Positions 42,119 to 52,293 are shown, counted from the first letter of the stretch. The stretch is DNA of 64,000 bases from Listeria floridensis FSL S10-1187 (GCF_000525875.1 NZ_AODF01000006.1:30998-94997); one strand, 5' to 3'. The notes: generated by a model from the letters alone, not told the origin. Made by a program: numbers and translations.

Positions 42119-43315
42119 TTAAGCTCTTTCGCTTTTAATGTGTTCTACATCGCGTGCAATCATTAGTTCTTCATTCGTTGGGATAACAATGACTTTTACT
42201 GGCGAATGCGGATAATTAAGGAATGCTTCCTCACCGCGCACTTGATTGAGCGCTGGATCCCAGTAAACACCCATAAACTCAAGACCATGAAGGACTTTCT
42301 CACGAATAAATGAACTGTTTTCCCCGATTCCAGCAGTAAAGATGATGGCATCTACACCGTTCATCCGAGCTGCATACGAACCGATATATTTATGAATACG
42401 ATCAACAAAAACTTCAAGCGCCAAATCAGCACGTGCATTGCCTTTTGATGCTTCTTCCTCAAGGTCGCGCAAATCGCTTGAAATTCCAGAAACCCCTAAC
42501 ATGCCAGATTCTTTATTAAGCACGTCCAAGACTTGCTCAGCCGTTTTGCCTGTTTTTTCCATAATGAACGGAATCAGCGCCGGGTCAATATTCCCCGACC
42601 GAGTTCCCATCGAAACCCCAGCAAGCGGCGTAAAGCCCATTGAAGTATCCGTTGATTTTCCGTTTTCAATTGCTGCGATACTTGCTCCGTTTCCAAGGTG
42701 ACACGTGATAAGACGCAGTTCAGTAACAGGACGTCCTAAAAGTTCAGCTGCACGTTCCGAAACGTATTTATGACTCGTTCCATGGAATCCATATTTACGA
42801 ATACCAAAGTTTTCATAGTAGCTATATGGCAAGCTGTAAAGGTAGCTTGCTGGAGGCATCGTTTGGTGGAAAGCTGTATCAAATACAGCAACAGAAACAA
42901 TATTTGGCAAGATTTTCTTGAACGCTTTAATTCCTGTAACGTTCGCAGGATTATGAAGCGGTGCAAGCTCGGATAGTGCTTCGATGTCTTTAATGACTTG
43001 GTCATCAATATAAACCGATTCCGGGAATTTTTCACCGCCATGAACAACTCGGTGACCAACACCTGTAATTTCATCGTAAGAACCAATGATTTTGTGAGAA
43101 ATAAGCTTCTCAAGCAACATATTTACCGCCACTTCGTGGTCAGGAATATCAGTTACTTCAGTGATTTTTTCCCCATCTACTGTAATTGTAAAAATTGAGT
43201 CTTTTAAGCCAATTCGCTCTACGATTCCTTTTGTAATCACTTCTTCTTGAGGCATATCGTAAAGTTGAAATTTGAGCGATGAGCTCCCTGCATTAATTGC
43301 GATTGTTTTTTCCAT
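42119..43315 (-). CDS. ackA: Acetate kinase
   Basis: 398-residue ASKHA-fold kinase that makes ATP and acetate from acetyl phosphate. [13 protein letters not shown] at 6-18 is acetate-kinase signature 1, [10 protein letters not shown] near 90 is signature 2, and the catalytic aspartate is in [13 protein letters not shown] near 148. [20 protein letters not shown] is the adenosine region. The start is ATG 43315 ([12 protein letters not shown]); the nearest purine-rich ribosome site, GAAGGGA, is rather far upstream. It lies ten bases downstream of ytxK, as in bacilli. Confidence 0.97.
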   Translation of the reverse strand: MEKTIAINAGSSSLKFQLYDMPQEEVITKGIVERIGLKDSIFTITVDGEKITEVTDIPDHEVAVNMLLEKLISHKIIGSYDEITGVGHRVVHGGEKFPESVYIDDQVIKDIEALSELAPLHNPANVTGIKAFKKILPNIVSVAVFDTAFHQTMPPASYLYSLPYSYYENFGIRKYGFHGTSHKYVSERAAELLGRPVTELRLITCHLGNGASIAAIENGKSTDTSMGFTPLAGVSMGTRSGNIDPALIPFIMEKTGKTAEQVLDVLNKESGMLGVSGISSDLRDLEEEASKGNARADLALEVFVDRIHKYIGSYAARMNGVDAIIFTAGIGENSSFIREKVLHGLEFMGVYWDPALNQVRGEEAFLNYPHSPVKVIVIPTNEELMIARDVEHIKSERA

Positions 43316-43325
43316 TGTTCTTTTT

Positions 43326-44342
43326 TCAATTCCCTTCTTGTTTGTTCTCTTGGAACCATTTTTCAATTTGCGCCAGAATTGGAGCAGTTGTATGCGGATC
43401 GGTCAGCGAAGTCAAATTCGCAAGCAAGACTTCTTTCGGCGCCTTCACACCCTCGCCGTTCTTTTGCAGAATTAGTATGCTCTTACGTGCCTTCTCCGAC
43501 TGGAACAAGCTTTCCGGCAGCTTGATTATCCCCTCTAGAAAGCCGTATTTCTTAATGTAACGGTCGAGCTTGGCGAAGTCTTCTGTTCCAAACATATTTT
43601 CCGGAACAATGAAAAATAAATACCCGCCCGGCTTTGTATAACGCATACCTTGTTCAATAAATAAAAAGTGAGCATAGGAATGGCCGTCTTCTCGTCTCAG
43701 TTCGTAATCTTCGGCTCGATTATCATCTGGATAATAGCCAACCGGAAGATCGCTTATCACGACATCTACAGGATCAACTAACAGATTAGCAAGACCATCT
43801 TGATGCAGTAGCGTCATTTCAACTCGTTCTAAATCTGAACCTACTAACGCAAGCGAGATCAAGAGATCATCGACTTCAACGCCTGTTGCCGCCACTTCGA
43901 TCTTGTCGCCGCTATGAAGCTTAAGCTGGTTAACAAGTGTGGTAAGCAAGTTCCCCGTTCCTACCGCTGGGTCAAGAACTGAAATCTGTTTCTTGCCTTC
44001 CACCGCTTTTTCAACTAGATAAGCCAAAATAAAACCGATCGAATCCGGCGTCATCTGGTGATTAACTTGGATGCCGTGTTTCATTCCTTTTAAGAGAGCC
44101 AATTGGAAACTTTTACGAATTTCTTCCGATGAAAAATCTTCCAATTGAATCATTTGGTACTTTTCTTCGAGCTTCTTGACTTGTTCAGCCGTGAGCTCAT
44201 CTTTTTGTAACACATCGTTTTGGAAAAGGTTCTCACTCGTTTCATAAACCGCTTCCAAATAACTCATTTCAAGTACGTTCTGTAAAATGATGGCAGTTTC
44301 ATCAAGAACTTGAAAAACTTTTGGGGTTGTTTCATTTGTCAA
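43326..44342 (-). CDS. ytxK: Class I SAM-dependent methyltransferase (YtxK)
   Basis: About 338 residues, resembling N6-adenine DNA methyltransferases. The SAM motif is [17 protein letters not shown] at about 118-134. The catalytic NPPY-type motif is replaced by SDLPVGYYP near 180, followed by [20 protein letters not shown]. The substrate is unknown and no target-recognition or endonuclease partner is present, so it is not a restriction system. The start is probably TTG 44342, nine bases after GAGGTG; GTG 44351 overlaps that site. Operon with ackA, as in B. subtilis. Confidence 0.9.
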   Translation of the reverse strand: MTNETTPKVFQVLDETAIILQNVLEMSYLEAVYETSENLFQNDVLQKDELTAEQVKKLEEKYQMIQLEDFSSEEIRKSFQLALLKGMKHGIQVNHQMTPDSIGFILAYLVEKAVEGKKQISVLDPAVGTGNLLTTLVNQLKLHSGDKIEVAATGVEVDDLLISLALVGSDLERVEMTLLHQDGLANLLVDPVDVVISDLPVGYYPDDNRAEDYELRREDGHSYAHFLFIEQGMRYTKPGGYLFFIVPENMFGTEDFAKLDRYIKKYGFLEGIIKLPESLFQSEKARKSILILQKNGEGVKAPKEVLLANLTSLTDPHTTAPILAQIEKWFQENKQEGN

Positions 44343-44487
44343 AGGTAACACCTCGAATTTTCATCATTTAACACCAAAAATCATTATAACGTATTTCGAT
44401 CTAACTTGAAAGCCTTTCTTTCAAAAAAAAGGCTATTTGTAATACAGTTTATGCTCTTTATTAGTACAGAAATAATTTGCTTGTAGA

Positions 44488-44533
44488 AAAAAGAAAAGAC
44501 GCCTCCTGCCAAACGGCTTGAAGGCGCTTCTTT
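44488..44533 (-). terminator. Terminator after tpx
   Basis: Arms GAAGCGCCTTcaaGCC/GGCaggAGGCGTC with loop GTTT, then TTTTC on the minus strand. Confidence 0.7.
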
Positions 44534-45030
44534 TAGGCATTCTTCGCAGCTATGATTGCTTTTTCATAATCTGGATGATCTGTTCCTTCATGAACGTATT
44601 CAGCATAGACAATTTCGCCAGCCGGATTCACCACAAAAACAGAACGAGCTAAAAGCCGCAATTCTTCCATAACCACACCGTAAGCTTTTCCGAACGAAAG
44701 TTCTTTATGATCGGAAAGCGTAATAACATGATCTAGCCCAGATGCAGCACACCAATTTTTTTGTGCAAACGGTAAATCTACTGAAATTGTTAAGATAACT
44801 GTGTTCGGGAGGTCGCCCGCTTCTTCATTAAAGCGGCGTGTTTGTGCGGAACAAACACTTGTATCAATTGATGGAACAACGCTGATAATTCGCACTTTCC
44901 CGTCATAATCATGCAAGGTTACAGGATTTAAAGCATTGTCTAATACAGTAAAATCAGGTGCCTGATTTCCAACCTGCTGTTCTGTTCCAAGTAGCGTCAT
45001 TTTTGCACCCTTAAAAGTTACATCTGCCAT
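44533..45030 (-). CDS. tpx: Thiol peroxidase Tpx
   Basis: 165-residue atypical 2-Cys peroxiredoxin that reduces hydrogen and alkyl peroxides with thioredoxin. The peroxidatic cysteine is in [17 protein letters not shown] at about residue 60. The resolving cysteine is in [12 protein letters not shown] near 94, the Tpx arrangement. AAGGAGGAAA precedes ATG 45030. Single gene with its own terminator, back to back with the NAD kinase gene. Frame intact. Confidence 0.96.
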   Translation of the reverse strand: MADVTFKGAKMTLLGTEQQVGNQAPDFTVLDNALNPVTLHDYDGKVRIISVVPSIDTSVCSAQTRRFNEEAGDLPNTVILTISVDLPFAQKNWCAASGLDHVITLSDHKELSFGKAYGVVMEELRLLARSVFVVNPAGEIVYAEYVHEGTDHPDYEKAIIAAKNA

Positions 45031-45197
45031 TATTTTTCCTCCTTCAAGTTGTCTTCTTTTTTATTGTAGAAAAAAGCGCCGCCGAATGCTACTGATCTGC
45101 TTATTTGTGAACTTCCTAGCAAATTCGTTCTGCAAACTTTTAAAAACCGTGATATGATAGAAAAGTAGACTTTATTTGATCGACAGGAGGAACAAAA

Positions 45198-45999
45198 ATG
45201 CCAAAACAAGTTTTTCATTTTTCATATCGCAAGACAGAAGAACTTCATAAAATTGCGAAAGATTTAAAAAAAAATCACCACCGACTACGGTTATGAATTA
45301 ACTGAGGATTATACGAAAGCAACCGTTATTATCAGTATCGGCGGAGACGGTGCCTTCTTAAAATCAGTTCGCGAAACACATTTCCGTCAAGATTGTCTTT
45401 ATGCTGGGATTGCTTTGACTGAGCAACTTGGACAATACTGTGACTTCCATGTGCATCAATTGGATGAAATCATAAAAGCTGCTTCAGAGGAACGTTGGCT
45501 CGTAAGACGGTATCCGACCATTTATGGAACAGTCAACAATACGAAAGCGTTTTATGTTTTAAACGAATTTAACATTCGTTCTTCGATTATACGGACGCTG
45601 ACGATGGATCTTTATATCAACGATCATCACTTTGAAACGTTCCGCGGTGACGGAATGGTGATTTCGACACCAACAGGAAGTACAGCTTACAACAAATCGG
45701 TTAACGGCTCGATAGTTGATCCGCTTTTGCCTTCTATGCAAGTCAGTGAACTCGCTTCCTTGAATAATAATCGTTTCCGCACACTTGGCTCTTCTTTTAT
45801 TTTGAGTCCAAAACGGAAATTACACATCGAAATCGGCTCAGATGAAAATAATGATTTCCCACTGATTGGGATGGACAGTGAAGCGCTCAGTATCCAACAC
45901 GTACATGATATTAAACTGGAAGTTGGCGATCGATTCATCAATATCATTAAACTCCCGGACAATTCTTTTTGGGATAAAGTAAAACGAAATTTCTTATAA
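45198..45999 (+). CDS. ppnK: NAD kinase, NADK2 type (frameshifted as given)
   Basis: Phosphorylates NAD to NADP. ATG 45198 follows CAGGAGGAAC. After MPKQVFHFSYRKTEELHKIA the A9 run 45266-45274 throws the frame; eight bases give KDLKKITTDYGYELTED and a 266-residue protein. The signature GGDGAF near 53-58 and the nucleotide-binding RGDGMVISTPTGSTAYNKS near 145-163 are present. It differs from the other Listeria NAD kinase in lacking its N-terminus. Plus strand, between tpx and gtrA. Essential function, so the indel is probably an error. Confidence 0.9.
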
Positions 46000-46007
46000 A
46001 CCTTTTG

Positions 46008-46039
46008 AACCTGGAGCAACCTTCTGCTTCAGGTTTTTT
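46008..46039 (+). terminator. Terminator after ppnK
   Basis: Hairpin AACCTG-AGCA/TGCT-CAGGTT followed by TTTT, eight bases after the stop. Confidence 0.75.
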
Positions 46040-46042
46040 ATA

Positions 46043-46070
46043 TAAAAAAAGACCCAGTTTGCACTGAGCC
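46043..46070 (-). terminator. Terminator after gtrA-like gene
   Basis: Arms GGCTCAGT/ACTGGGTC around GCAA, followed by seven T on the minus strand. Confidence 0.75.
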
Positions 46071-46081
46071 TCACAAAGCAT

Positions 46082-46525
46082 TTAATTTTTGCGAATCCGG
46101 AAAATAATCCATTTGCTGAACACATAGTTTAGTACTAGCACCACGACATTTACCCAAATCTTCGACCATGTCTCGTTAATACCAAGCATGCTGATGAAGA
46201 CGACCATTAACAGCATATCGACCAGATACGTTAAAAACCTGAAGCCGAAAAAAGAGCCCGCTTCCCGGAGTTTGTCACGTAAACTCGGTGTATAGCTTTC
46301 AAACACATAACGCTTGTTCGTAAGATAGGCAAATAAGACCGATAATATCCAAGCGATCGTATTGGCTACACGATAATCCCAGTTTAAAACAGAAGCTAAA
46401 AACCAGAAACTGACAATGTTAATGAGTGTCGTAAATCCGCCCATCACAAGATACATCATAATGCTGTGCAGATTTTCGGTGTACCAAGGAAAGGTTTTTA
46501 TCAACCATTCTTTTAATTTATCCAT
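46082..46525 (-). CDS. GtrA family membrane protein
   Basis: 147-residue GtrA/DPMS-related protein with four predicted membrane helices. MMYLVMGGFTTLINIVSFWF opens helix 1, AWILSVLFAYLTNKRYVF carries the family's conserved NKR, and the C-terminus is VLVLNYVFSKWIIFRIRKN. Relatives act in flipping or transferring lipid-linked sugars for wall polymer glycosylation; no glycosyltransferase partner is adjacent. It sits between ppnK and thiI, where L. monocytogenes, from memory, carries arginine biosynthesis genes. Frame intact. Confidence 0.88.
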   Translation of the reverse strand: MDKLKEWLIKTFPWYTENLHSIMMYLVMGGFTTLINIVSFWFLASVLNWDYRVANTIAWILSVLFAYLTNKRYVFESYTPSLRDKLREAGSFFGFRFLTYLVDMLLMVVFISMLGINETWSKIWVNVVVLVLNYVFSKWIIFRIRKN

Positions 46526-46545
46526 CTCGATTCTCTCTTTCTCTA

Positions 46546-47757
46546 TTAAAATAGATCGGCAAATTCATCCTTGATTGCCGCTTCTTGTGCTACTTCAACG
46601 GGGAATGTTTCCACGTTTTTAAGTGCTTTTTCAATTAAGCCGTCAAAATCGACAAAGCTTTCATAATGCTGTACCTTCTCAAGCTTCGGTTTCGTTTTCG
46701 GCGCAGCCGGCGTAAAAATCGTGCAGCAATCTTCAAATGGCTGAATCGAAAGTTCAAACGTGTCAATCGCCTTGGCAATCTCGATAATTTCGTTTTTATC
46801 CATTGTAGCCACGGGGCGGATTATCGACGTTGATGTCACTTCATTAATAGCAATCATGCTTTCGAGCGTTTGGCTTGCCACCTGCCCTAAGCTTTCCCCA
46901 TTTACAATCGCAAGCCCGTTTCGCCTTTTACGCAATTCATCTGTAATTCTAAGCATCATCCGCCGCGTCACCGTCATAATGTAGCTTTCTGGAACTTGTT
47001 TCTTAATCGTTTCCTGAATTTCTGTGAACGGTACAACATGCATCTGAATTTGGCCACTGTATTTGGCTATTTTTTGCGCCAGATCTACTGCTTTTTGCTT
47101 CGCCTGCTCGCTTGTATACGGCGGACTATGAAAATGAACCGCTTCAACTTCGACTCCGCGCTTCATCGCCAGATACCCCGCTACCGGACTATCAATACCG
47201 CCGGACAACATCAGCATCGCCCGTCCCGACGAGCTAACTGGAAGCCCGCCAGCACCAAGTATCGTTTCCGAGGACAAAAACACCCCATCTGCACGTACCT
47301 CGACAATTAGTTTAATATCCGGATTTTTTACATTAACCGTTAGATCTGGAATGCGTCTTAATACAGCTGCCCCGATTTCTTGGTTAAGCTCATTCGAGTC
47401 AAGTGGAAAATCACGGAAGCCGCGCCGCGCCGCAACCTTGAATGTTCCGTTTGGCTGATGATTCTCACTTACAAGCCTATAAGCAGCTTCTTTCACGGCC
47501 TCAACATCAAGCTCAGCCTTGAGCACTGGACTAAAAGATTGAATCCCAAAAACAGATTTCAAACGTTCCAAAACCTTTTCATACGGCGCCCCATTTAAAT
47601 AAAGCTGCATCCGATCACGTTCGCCGTGTACTTTCACTTCCGGCATATCTTGAACTACTCGCTTTACATTCGTTGCGAGCCTTGCTACAAATTGCTTACG
47701 ATTCTTTCCTTTCGTAGAAAGTTCACCATAACGAATTAAAATACGTTCAAATTCCAA
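46546..47757 (-). CDS. thiI: tRNA 4-thiouridine synthase ThiI
   Basis: 403-residue enzyme that adenylates U8 of tRNA for sulfur transfer and may serve thiazole synthesis. NFLD and THUMP domains occupy the first 165 residues. The PP-loop SGGIDSPVAGYLAMKRG is at about 183-199. It ends without the rhodanese domain of E. coli ThiI, so sulfur must come directly from the neighbouring cysteine desulfurase, as in bacilli. The start is TTG 47757, directly after the iscS stop; no ATG fits the conserved EFERILIRYGELSTKG start. Confidence 0.95.
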   Translation of the reverse strand: MEFERILIRYGELSTKGKNRKQFVARLATNVKRVVQDMPEVKVHGERDRMQLYLNGAPYEKVLERLKSVFGIQSFSPVLKAELDVEAVKEAAYRLVSENHQPNGTFKVAARRGFRDFPLDSNELNQEIGAAVLRRIPDLTVNVKNPDIKLIVEVRADGVFLSSETILGAGGLPVSSSGRAMLMLSGGIDSPVAGYLAMKRGVEVEAVHFHSPPYTSEQAKQKAVDLAQKIAKYSGQIQMHVVPFTEIQETIKKQVPESYIMTVTRRMMLRITDELRKRRNGLAIVNGESLGQVASQTLESMIAINEVTSTSIIRPVATMDKNEIIEIAKAIDTFELSIQPFEDCCTIFTPAAPKTKPKLEKVQHYESFVDFDGLIEKALKNVETFPVEVAQEAAIKDEFADLF

Positions 47758-48891
47758 TTATTTCACCACTTCATTGATTTTTTGTAAAACTGCTCGAAAA
47801 CTTTCGATAAATTGTTCCGCTTCAAGCTTCGTGTTTTCATAACTAAGACTAAGCCGAATCGCGCCTTGCGCATCACTGTCCGAAACTCCCATAGCTTTCA
47901 GTGTACTGCTCGCAAGTTTCGCCCGCGAAGAACAGGCACTTGTCGTCGAAACAAAAATGTCTTTTTCTTCAAGCGCATGAACAAGCACTTCCCCGCGATG
48001 CCCTTTTGCTGAAAAACAAAGAATATGCGGTGCAGAAACTGATGTTTCGGTGTGTAGTGTGACACCATCTAACTTCACAAGTTCCTCTGCTAGATAATTA
48101 CGTAGCATAAGCATATCCGACCGTTTTTCACTTTGGCGCTGCAATGTCAGCCGAAGCGCCTTTGCGAGAGCAACAGCACCAGCCGTATTCTCTGTTCCGC
48201 TTCGCAGGCCAAATTCCTGACCGCCTCCGAGAACTTCCGGATGAAGCGAAACCGCTTTGTTCTTATATAAAAAAGCCGTTCCACGCAAGCCATGCAACTT
48301 GTGTCCTGAAACCGACATTAAATCGATACTTTGAAGAGAAAGTTCAGTAGTCGCCATTCCTTGGACATTATCCACATGAAAAAAAGCTGAATGTCGCTTC
48401 ATAATTTCAGCAAGTTCTTTAATCGGCTGAATCGTTCCAACTTCATTATTCACATGCATGACTGAAACTAAAATTGTATCCTCGCGTAGTTCTTCTTCCA
48501 AGTCGCGTGGATTTACCCGCCCGCTTTGATCAACCGGTAGATAAGTTACTGAGAACCCGTCTTTTTCCAAGTCTTTCATTACTTCTTTCACCGACGGATG
48601 TTCAACCTGCGAGGTAATCAAATGCTTGCCTCGATTTTTATATTGATGCGCAGTCCCCTTAATTGCTAAATTATTACTTTCCGTTCCGCTTGCTGTAAAA
48701 ATAATTTCTTCATTCTTTACGTCAACCAACTGAGCAACCTGCTTCCTTGCTTGTTCATGCAGTTCACGTGATTTTTGACCAAAAGCATGTAACGAAGACG
48801 GGTTTGCAAAATAAACACTTGCCGCTTTCGTATAGGTTTCGATCACAGCCGGATAAGGCTTTGTCGTAGCACTATTATCAAAATAAATCAT
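47758..48891 (-). CDS. nifS: Cysteine desulfurase (partner of ThiI)
   Basis: 377-residue class V aminotransferase-fold PLP enzyme. MIYFDNSATTKPYP starts the family signature, HVNNEVGTIQPI is the cofactor region, and SVSGHKLHGLRG near 198-209 holds the PLP lysine. The active-site cysteine is in STTSACSSR near 322. The short active loop and adjacency to thiI with no gap match the B. subtilis NifZ type dedicated to tRNA thiolation, not the SufS type. Ribosome site GAAGG. Frame intact. Confidence 0.95.
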   Translation of the reverse strand: MIYFDNSATTKPYPAVIETYTKAASVYFANPSSLHAFGQKSRELHEQARKQVAQLVDVKNEEIIFTASGTESNNLAIKGTAHQYKNRGKHLITSQVEHPSVKEVMKDLEKDGFSVTYLPVDQSGRVNPRDLEEELREDTILVSVMHVNNEVGTIQPIKELAEIMKRHSAFFHVDNVQGMATTELSLQSIDLMSVSGHKLHGLRGTAFLYKNKAVSLHPEVLGGGQEFGLRSGTENTAGAVALAKALRLTLQRQSEKRSDMLMLRNYLAEELVKLDGVTLHTETSVSAPHILCFSAKGHRGEVLVHALEEKDIFVSTTSACSSRAKLASSTLKAMGVSDSDAQGAIRLSLSYENTKLEAEQFIESFRAVLQKINEVVK

Positions 48892-48949
48892 CCTTCAATC
48901 TCGCCTTCTAAAAGTTTTCCTTTCCTATTTTACCACATGTGTCAACCTT

Positions 48950-48993
48950 AAAAAAGAAGAGATGCAAGCTTTTTCTAAAGCCTGCATCTCTTT
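48950..48993 (-). terminator. Terminator after ezrA
   Basis: Arms AAGAGATGCAGGCTTT/AAAGCTTGCATCTCTT (one mismatch), then CTTTTTT on the minus strand, next to the ezrA stop. Confidence 0.8.
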
Positions 48994-50706
48994 TTATTCC
49001 CCTTCTTTTTCATCCAGTTCAAATTCTCTTTCAATCTTCTTAAACGCACTTGGCTCCACTTTCTCAAGTGCAGTTACAGCAATTTCAAGCGCCTTTTTAT
49101 AATTAAAATCACGATAGAAATGACCTTCCGCTTGATCGAGACTTGCTGCAAGCTCTGGATAGTCTACGCGATACCGATTTGAATATTGAATGACCGCTTC
49201 GACAAGCTTGGCATTTTCTTCAATTTCTTCGGCTTTTTCCGTGAGATGATCCAAATCTTCTTTCGCAATCTGCTGATATTTCGCTACTGATTTAATGTTT
49301 AACGGCCGTTCAGACAATGTTCCTTCCATCTTATCAATCGATTCAAAGAAATGTACCTTAAGTGCCCGAAACTCTTCTGGAATACCTGGCAGACGTGCGC
49401 GATTTAATTTTCGCTCAAGTTGGTTGCCGGTGCGTTTCATGATCCCCATCTCATCCCGCGCTTCCAGTTCATCTTTTCTAAGCGAGCGCAAATCATCAGC
49501 AATGACTTCTTGCTTCTCAGCCACTTCAACCAGCACTGCTTCAACTTCGCGAAGCGAATCCTGCATTGCAGAGTAGGCGATCATGCCTTCCTTCTGCAAG
49601 TCGCTTACTCGCTCAAAATTTTCCTTCTGCTCGGTAAGCAAAGCCTGCGAGCTAACATAAGCCGCGATTTCTTCTTCCGAAATGTGGTAGGTTTCTTTCA
49701 CTTCCGTAATCTGTTCTGACAGCTTCGTTGACACTTCTTCTTGCGCTTCCAGTTTTTCTGCAATCTTGGATTTGTTTTCAAAAATAAACGACCGAGCTGA
49801 AACTTCACCTTCCAACGTATCGTATAACAAATCTGTTTCCGCTTTTGTCTCTTCGATTAATTTATCCGCAGCATCCAGTTCGCGTTTTACAAGTAGCTCC
49901 TTGATGCTATCATTTTTCTGCTTCAAGCGATCAATTTCCTTTTGCAAACCAAGCGGCTCCAAATAGTATCCCTGTGCAATCATTTCGCTGTAACCAGCAT
50001 CCAGTTTAATAAGCTCATCTGGCAACACACTTTCCGTTTCATGCAGCAATTTCGGTGTCCGCTCCATCTCTTCATCCAGTGCATCGAGCTTCCCTTTGGA
50101 AGCTACAATCACTTCACGCGCCTCAAGATGATCGCCTTGATCCGTCAAAACATCATAATGATCCACTTCCGTTTGAATCTGATGCAGTTCTTCCTCAAAA
50201 GCAGGCTGTGCCTTACCGAGCTTAAACCCGTGTGTCAAAATAAAGCGGCGCATTTCCGCTAATTTCTCCTTCGTCTCACGACTTTCAAGCGCATTTTTCT
50301 CTTCACTAGCTAAAAGCTCGCGCAGACCAGTTAAAATTTGATTGATTTGTTTTTCAATCGTTGTAAGCATTTGCTCCAAATCATTTTCATGTCGTGTTGC
50401 TGCCCCAAAACGATAACGCTCCACATTCATTTCCGCTTCAAGCAAAACTTCTTCGACATCTGGAAAGAGCTTCGTTTCAATTTCGTCCCAAGATTCACGC
50501 CAAGATTCGAATAATTTCTCTGTTTGTCCTGTTAGCTTAAGCTTTTTCACTTTCGAAAGCTCATCAATAACCGGCTTATCACGTAGCTGATTACGTTTTT
50601 CTTCAAGTTCGCCGATTCGTTTGCTATGCTTTTTCCGAAGCGAGTAGCCAGCACCGAAAAGCGCGACAACCACCACAATAAAGCCAATTAAAATATAGTA
50701 AAACAT
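48994..50706 (-). CDS. ezrA: Septation ring formation regulator EzrA
   Basis: 570-residue membrane protein that tunes FtsZ ring assembly and couples it to wall synthesis. One N-terminal membrane helix (MFYYILIGFIVVVVALFGAG, residues 1-20), followed by a cytoplasmic domain made of spectrin-like coiled-coil repeats throughout, rich in E, K and L. The start is ATG 50706, behind GGGAGGA; the frame extends upstream to 50766 but that reading is not supported. Found beside iscS-thiI, as in Listeria and Bacillus. Frame intact. Confidence 0.96.
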   Translation of the reverse strand: MFYYILIGFIVVVVALFGAGYSLRKKHSKRIGELEEKRNQLRDKPVIDELSKVKKLKLTGQTEKLFESWRESWDEIETKLFPDVEEVLLEAEMNVERYRFGAATRHENDLEQMLTTIEKQINQILTGLRELLASEEKNALESRETKEKLAEMRRFILTHGFKLGKAQPAFEEELHQIQTEVDHYDVLTDQGDHLEAREVIVASKGKLDALDEEMERTPKLLHETESVLPDELIKLDAGYSEMIAQGYYLEPLGLQKEIDRLKQKNDSIKELLVKRELDAADKLIEETKAETDLLYDTLEGEVSARSFIFENKSKIAEKLEAQEEVSTKLSEQITEVKETYHISEEEIAAYVSSQALLTEQKENFERVSDLQKEGMIAYSAMQDSLREVEAVLVEVAEKQEVIADDLRSLRKDELEARDEMGIMKRTGNQLERKLNRARLPGIPEEFRALKVHFFESIDKMEGTLSERPLNIKSVAKYQQIAKEDLDHLTEKAEEIEENAKLVEAVIQYSNRYRVDYPELAASLDQAEGHFYRDFNYKKALEIAVTALEKVEPSAFKKIEREFELDEKEGE

Positions 50707-50888
50707 CCAAAAATCCTCCCATCCACTAAATGCCCGGTCAAACCTTATCTTTTTAAATACATTCAATCAATACGCTGCCGCTTTTGCGACACAATATACA
50801 CATCCTCTATTTTACCACGATTCCGCAAATTTTACTTGTCTCATCAAACAAAAAAGCAGCAAAACTTTCAGCACCAATCAGAATATGC

Positions 50889-50894
50889 TATAAT
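50889..50894 (+). promoter_or_regulatory. msrC promoter, extended -10
   Basis: TATAAT preceded by TGC, with a weak TTTCAG 17 bases upstream; 39 bases before the GTG start of the gene. Confidence 0.55.
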
Positions 50895-50932
50895 TTGACC
50901 AATTCTTAAAAAAGAAAAAGTGGTGTCTAAAT

Positions 50933-51421
50933 GTGATTGAAATTCCAAAATTTAAAGGTACTAAGGAAGAAAACTATGCCCTGTGTGTGAAACAAGCAGC
51001 CGCGCTCATCTCTGGCGAACAAAATCTGATCGCCAACCTCAGCAACGTAGCGGCTCTTTTAAACCAAGCTCTTCCCTCTATTAATTGGGTTGGCTTTTAT
51101 TTATACGAGGAAGCATCAAACGAGCTCGTCCTCGGCCCATTTCAAGGCTTGCCTGCCTGCATTCGCATCCCACTCGGAAAAGGCGTCTGCGGAAATGCCG
51201 CAAGCGACCGCAAAACCTATCTTGTTGATGACGTAAACGCGTTTCCAGGACACATTGCCTGTGATGCAGCGAGCCGTTCTGAAATCGTCATCCCAGTTGT
51301 TGCAAACGGCAAACTGATCGGCGTCCTAGACATAGACAGCCCAGAAATCGCTCGGTTTGATGCAGTTGACCAGACCTGGCTCGAAAAAATTCGCGATACT
51401 ATTGTCGCCGAAATTAATTGA
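50933..51421 (+). CDS. msrC: Free methionine-(R)-sulfoxide reductase (GAF, YtsP)
   Basis: 162-residue GAF-domain enzyme reducing free methionine R-sulfoxide. WVGFYLYEEASNELVLGPFQ at about 53-72 and GKGVCGNAA near 83-91 (cysteine) lead to HIACDAASRSEIVIPV near 107-122 (catalytic cysteine). These match fRMsr; the middle cysteine of some homologues is absent, as in bacilli. The GTG start at 50933 is the only start fitting the conserved IEIPKF N-terminus; the overlapping ATG at 50931 is followed at once by TGA. Followed by rpsD, whose -35 overlaps this stop codon. Confidence 0.9.
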   Translation: MIEIPKFKGTKEENYALCVKQAAALISGEQNLIANLSNVAALLNQALPSINWVGFYLYEEASNELVLGPFQGLPACIRIPLGKGVCGNAASDRKTYLVDDVNAFPGHIACDAASRSEIVIPVVANGKLIGVLDIDSPEIARFDAVDQTWLEKIRDTIVAEIN

Positions 51422-51447
51422 CAATAGTTGTATCTTTGTACTATACT
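51418..51447 (+). promoter_or_regulatory. rpsD promoter
   Basis: TTGACA (51418-51423, perfect -35, containing the TGA stop of msrC), 18-base spacer, TATACT (51442-51447). Confidence 0.75.
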
Positions 51448-51454
51448 ATACTTT

Positions 51455-51635
51455 GTGTAAAATGCAGCTTGTGTGATTGCTTGGAAGAAGTTCGTTGTTT
51501 ACCCCCAGCTTTGCTGAGGAATATTGTGTAACCCTGCGGCTGCAAAGGTGAAGATATTTGAAGGTAGACTGCCCTTTTTCTGCGTCGTACTCGTTTGTTT
51601 TTATGCTAAAAACAAATTAAAGGAGGAGTCTATTA
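51455..51635 (+). promoter_or_regulatory. rpsD 5' leader, probable S4 autoregulatory RNA
   Basis: About 180 untranslated bases between promoter and rpsD, with C-rich and G-rich segments (TTACCCCCAGC, CCTGCGGCTGC) that can fold. In Bacillales the rpsD leader is bound by ribosomal protein S4 to repress its own translation; the position, length and context fit, but I have not derived the fold. Confidence 0.55.
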
Positions 51636-52238
51636 ATGGCTCGTTACACTGGTCCAAGCTGGAAAGTTTCCCGTCGTCTTGGGATTTCTCTTTCTGGAAC
51701 TGGTAAAGAATTAGAGCGTCGTCCATACGCTCCAGGACAACATGGTCCTAATCAACGTAAAAAAATGTCTGAATATGGTTTGCAACAAGCTGAAAAGCAA
51801 AAATTGCGCCACATGTACGGACTAACTGAACGTCAATTCAAAAATACGTTCAACAAAGCTGGCAAACTTCAAGGTAAACACGGTGAGAACTTCATGATCT
51901 TACTTGAACAACGCCTTGATAACATTGTTTACCGCATGGGTCTTGCTCGCACTCGTCGTGCAGCTCGCCAACTTGTAAACCATGGTCACATTCTTGTAGA
52001 TGGAAAACGTGTAGATATTCCTTCGTACCAAGTTTCAATTGGTCAAGTTATCTCTGTTCGTGAAAAATCTGCTAAAAACTCTGCAATCGCTGAAAGTCTT
52101 GAAGTATCAAGTTTCGTTCCTGAATACGTAACTTTTGATGCAGACAAACTTGAAGGTTCATTGAATCGTATTCCTGAACGTGCAGAACTTGCTGCTGAAA
52201 TTAACGAAGCATTCATCGTTGAATTTTATTCACGTTAA
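51636..52238 (+). CDS. rpsD: 30S ribosomal protein S4
   Basis: 200-residue primary 16S rRNA-binding protein that nucleates 30S assembly. [20 protein letters not shown] starts the protein. The S4 RNA-binding domain is [20 protein letters not shown] onward (about 90-150). The N-terminal zinc cysteines of some S4 proteins are absent, the usual zinc-free form. AAAGGAGGAG precedes ATG 51636. Stand-alone, outside the ribosomal operons, as in other Bacillales. Strong codon bias. Terminator follows. Confidence 0.99.
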   Translation: MARYTGPSWKVSRRLGISLSGTGKELERRPYAPGQHGPNQRKKMSEYGLQQAEKQKLRHMYGLTERQFKNTFNKAGKLQGKHGENFMILLEQRLDNIVYRMGLARTRRAARQLVNHGHILVDGKRVDIPSYQVSIGQVISVREKSAKNSAIAESLEVSSFVPEYVTFDADKLEGSLNRIPERAELAAEINEAFIVEFYSR

Positions 52239-52258
52239 GCTTTATTTTGCAGTTTCAA

Positions 52259-52293
52259 AAGACTTTGCTTTTTCTAAGCAAAGTCTTTTTCTT
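52259..52293 (+). terminator. Terminator after rpsD
   Basis: Arms AAGACTTTGC/GCAAAGTCTT around TTTTTCTAA, then TTTTTC. Confidence 0.85.

Noticed and set aside
43326..44342. Restriction-modification system based on the YtxK methyltransferase
   Set aside because: No endonuclease or specificity gene nearby, and the gene is the conserved housekeeping neighbour of ackA.
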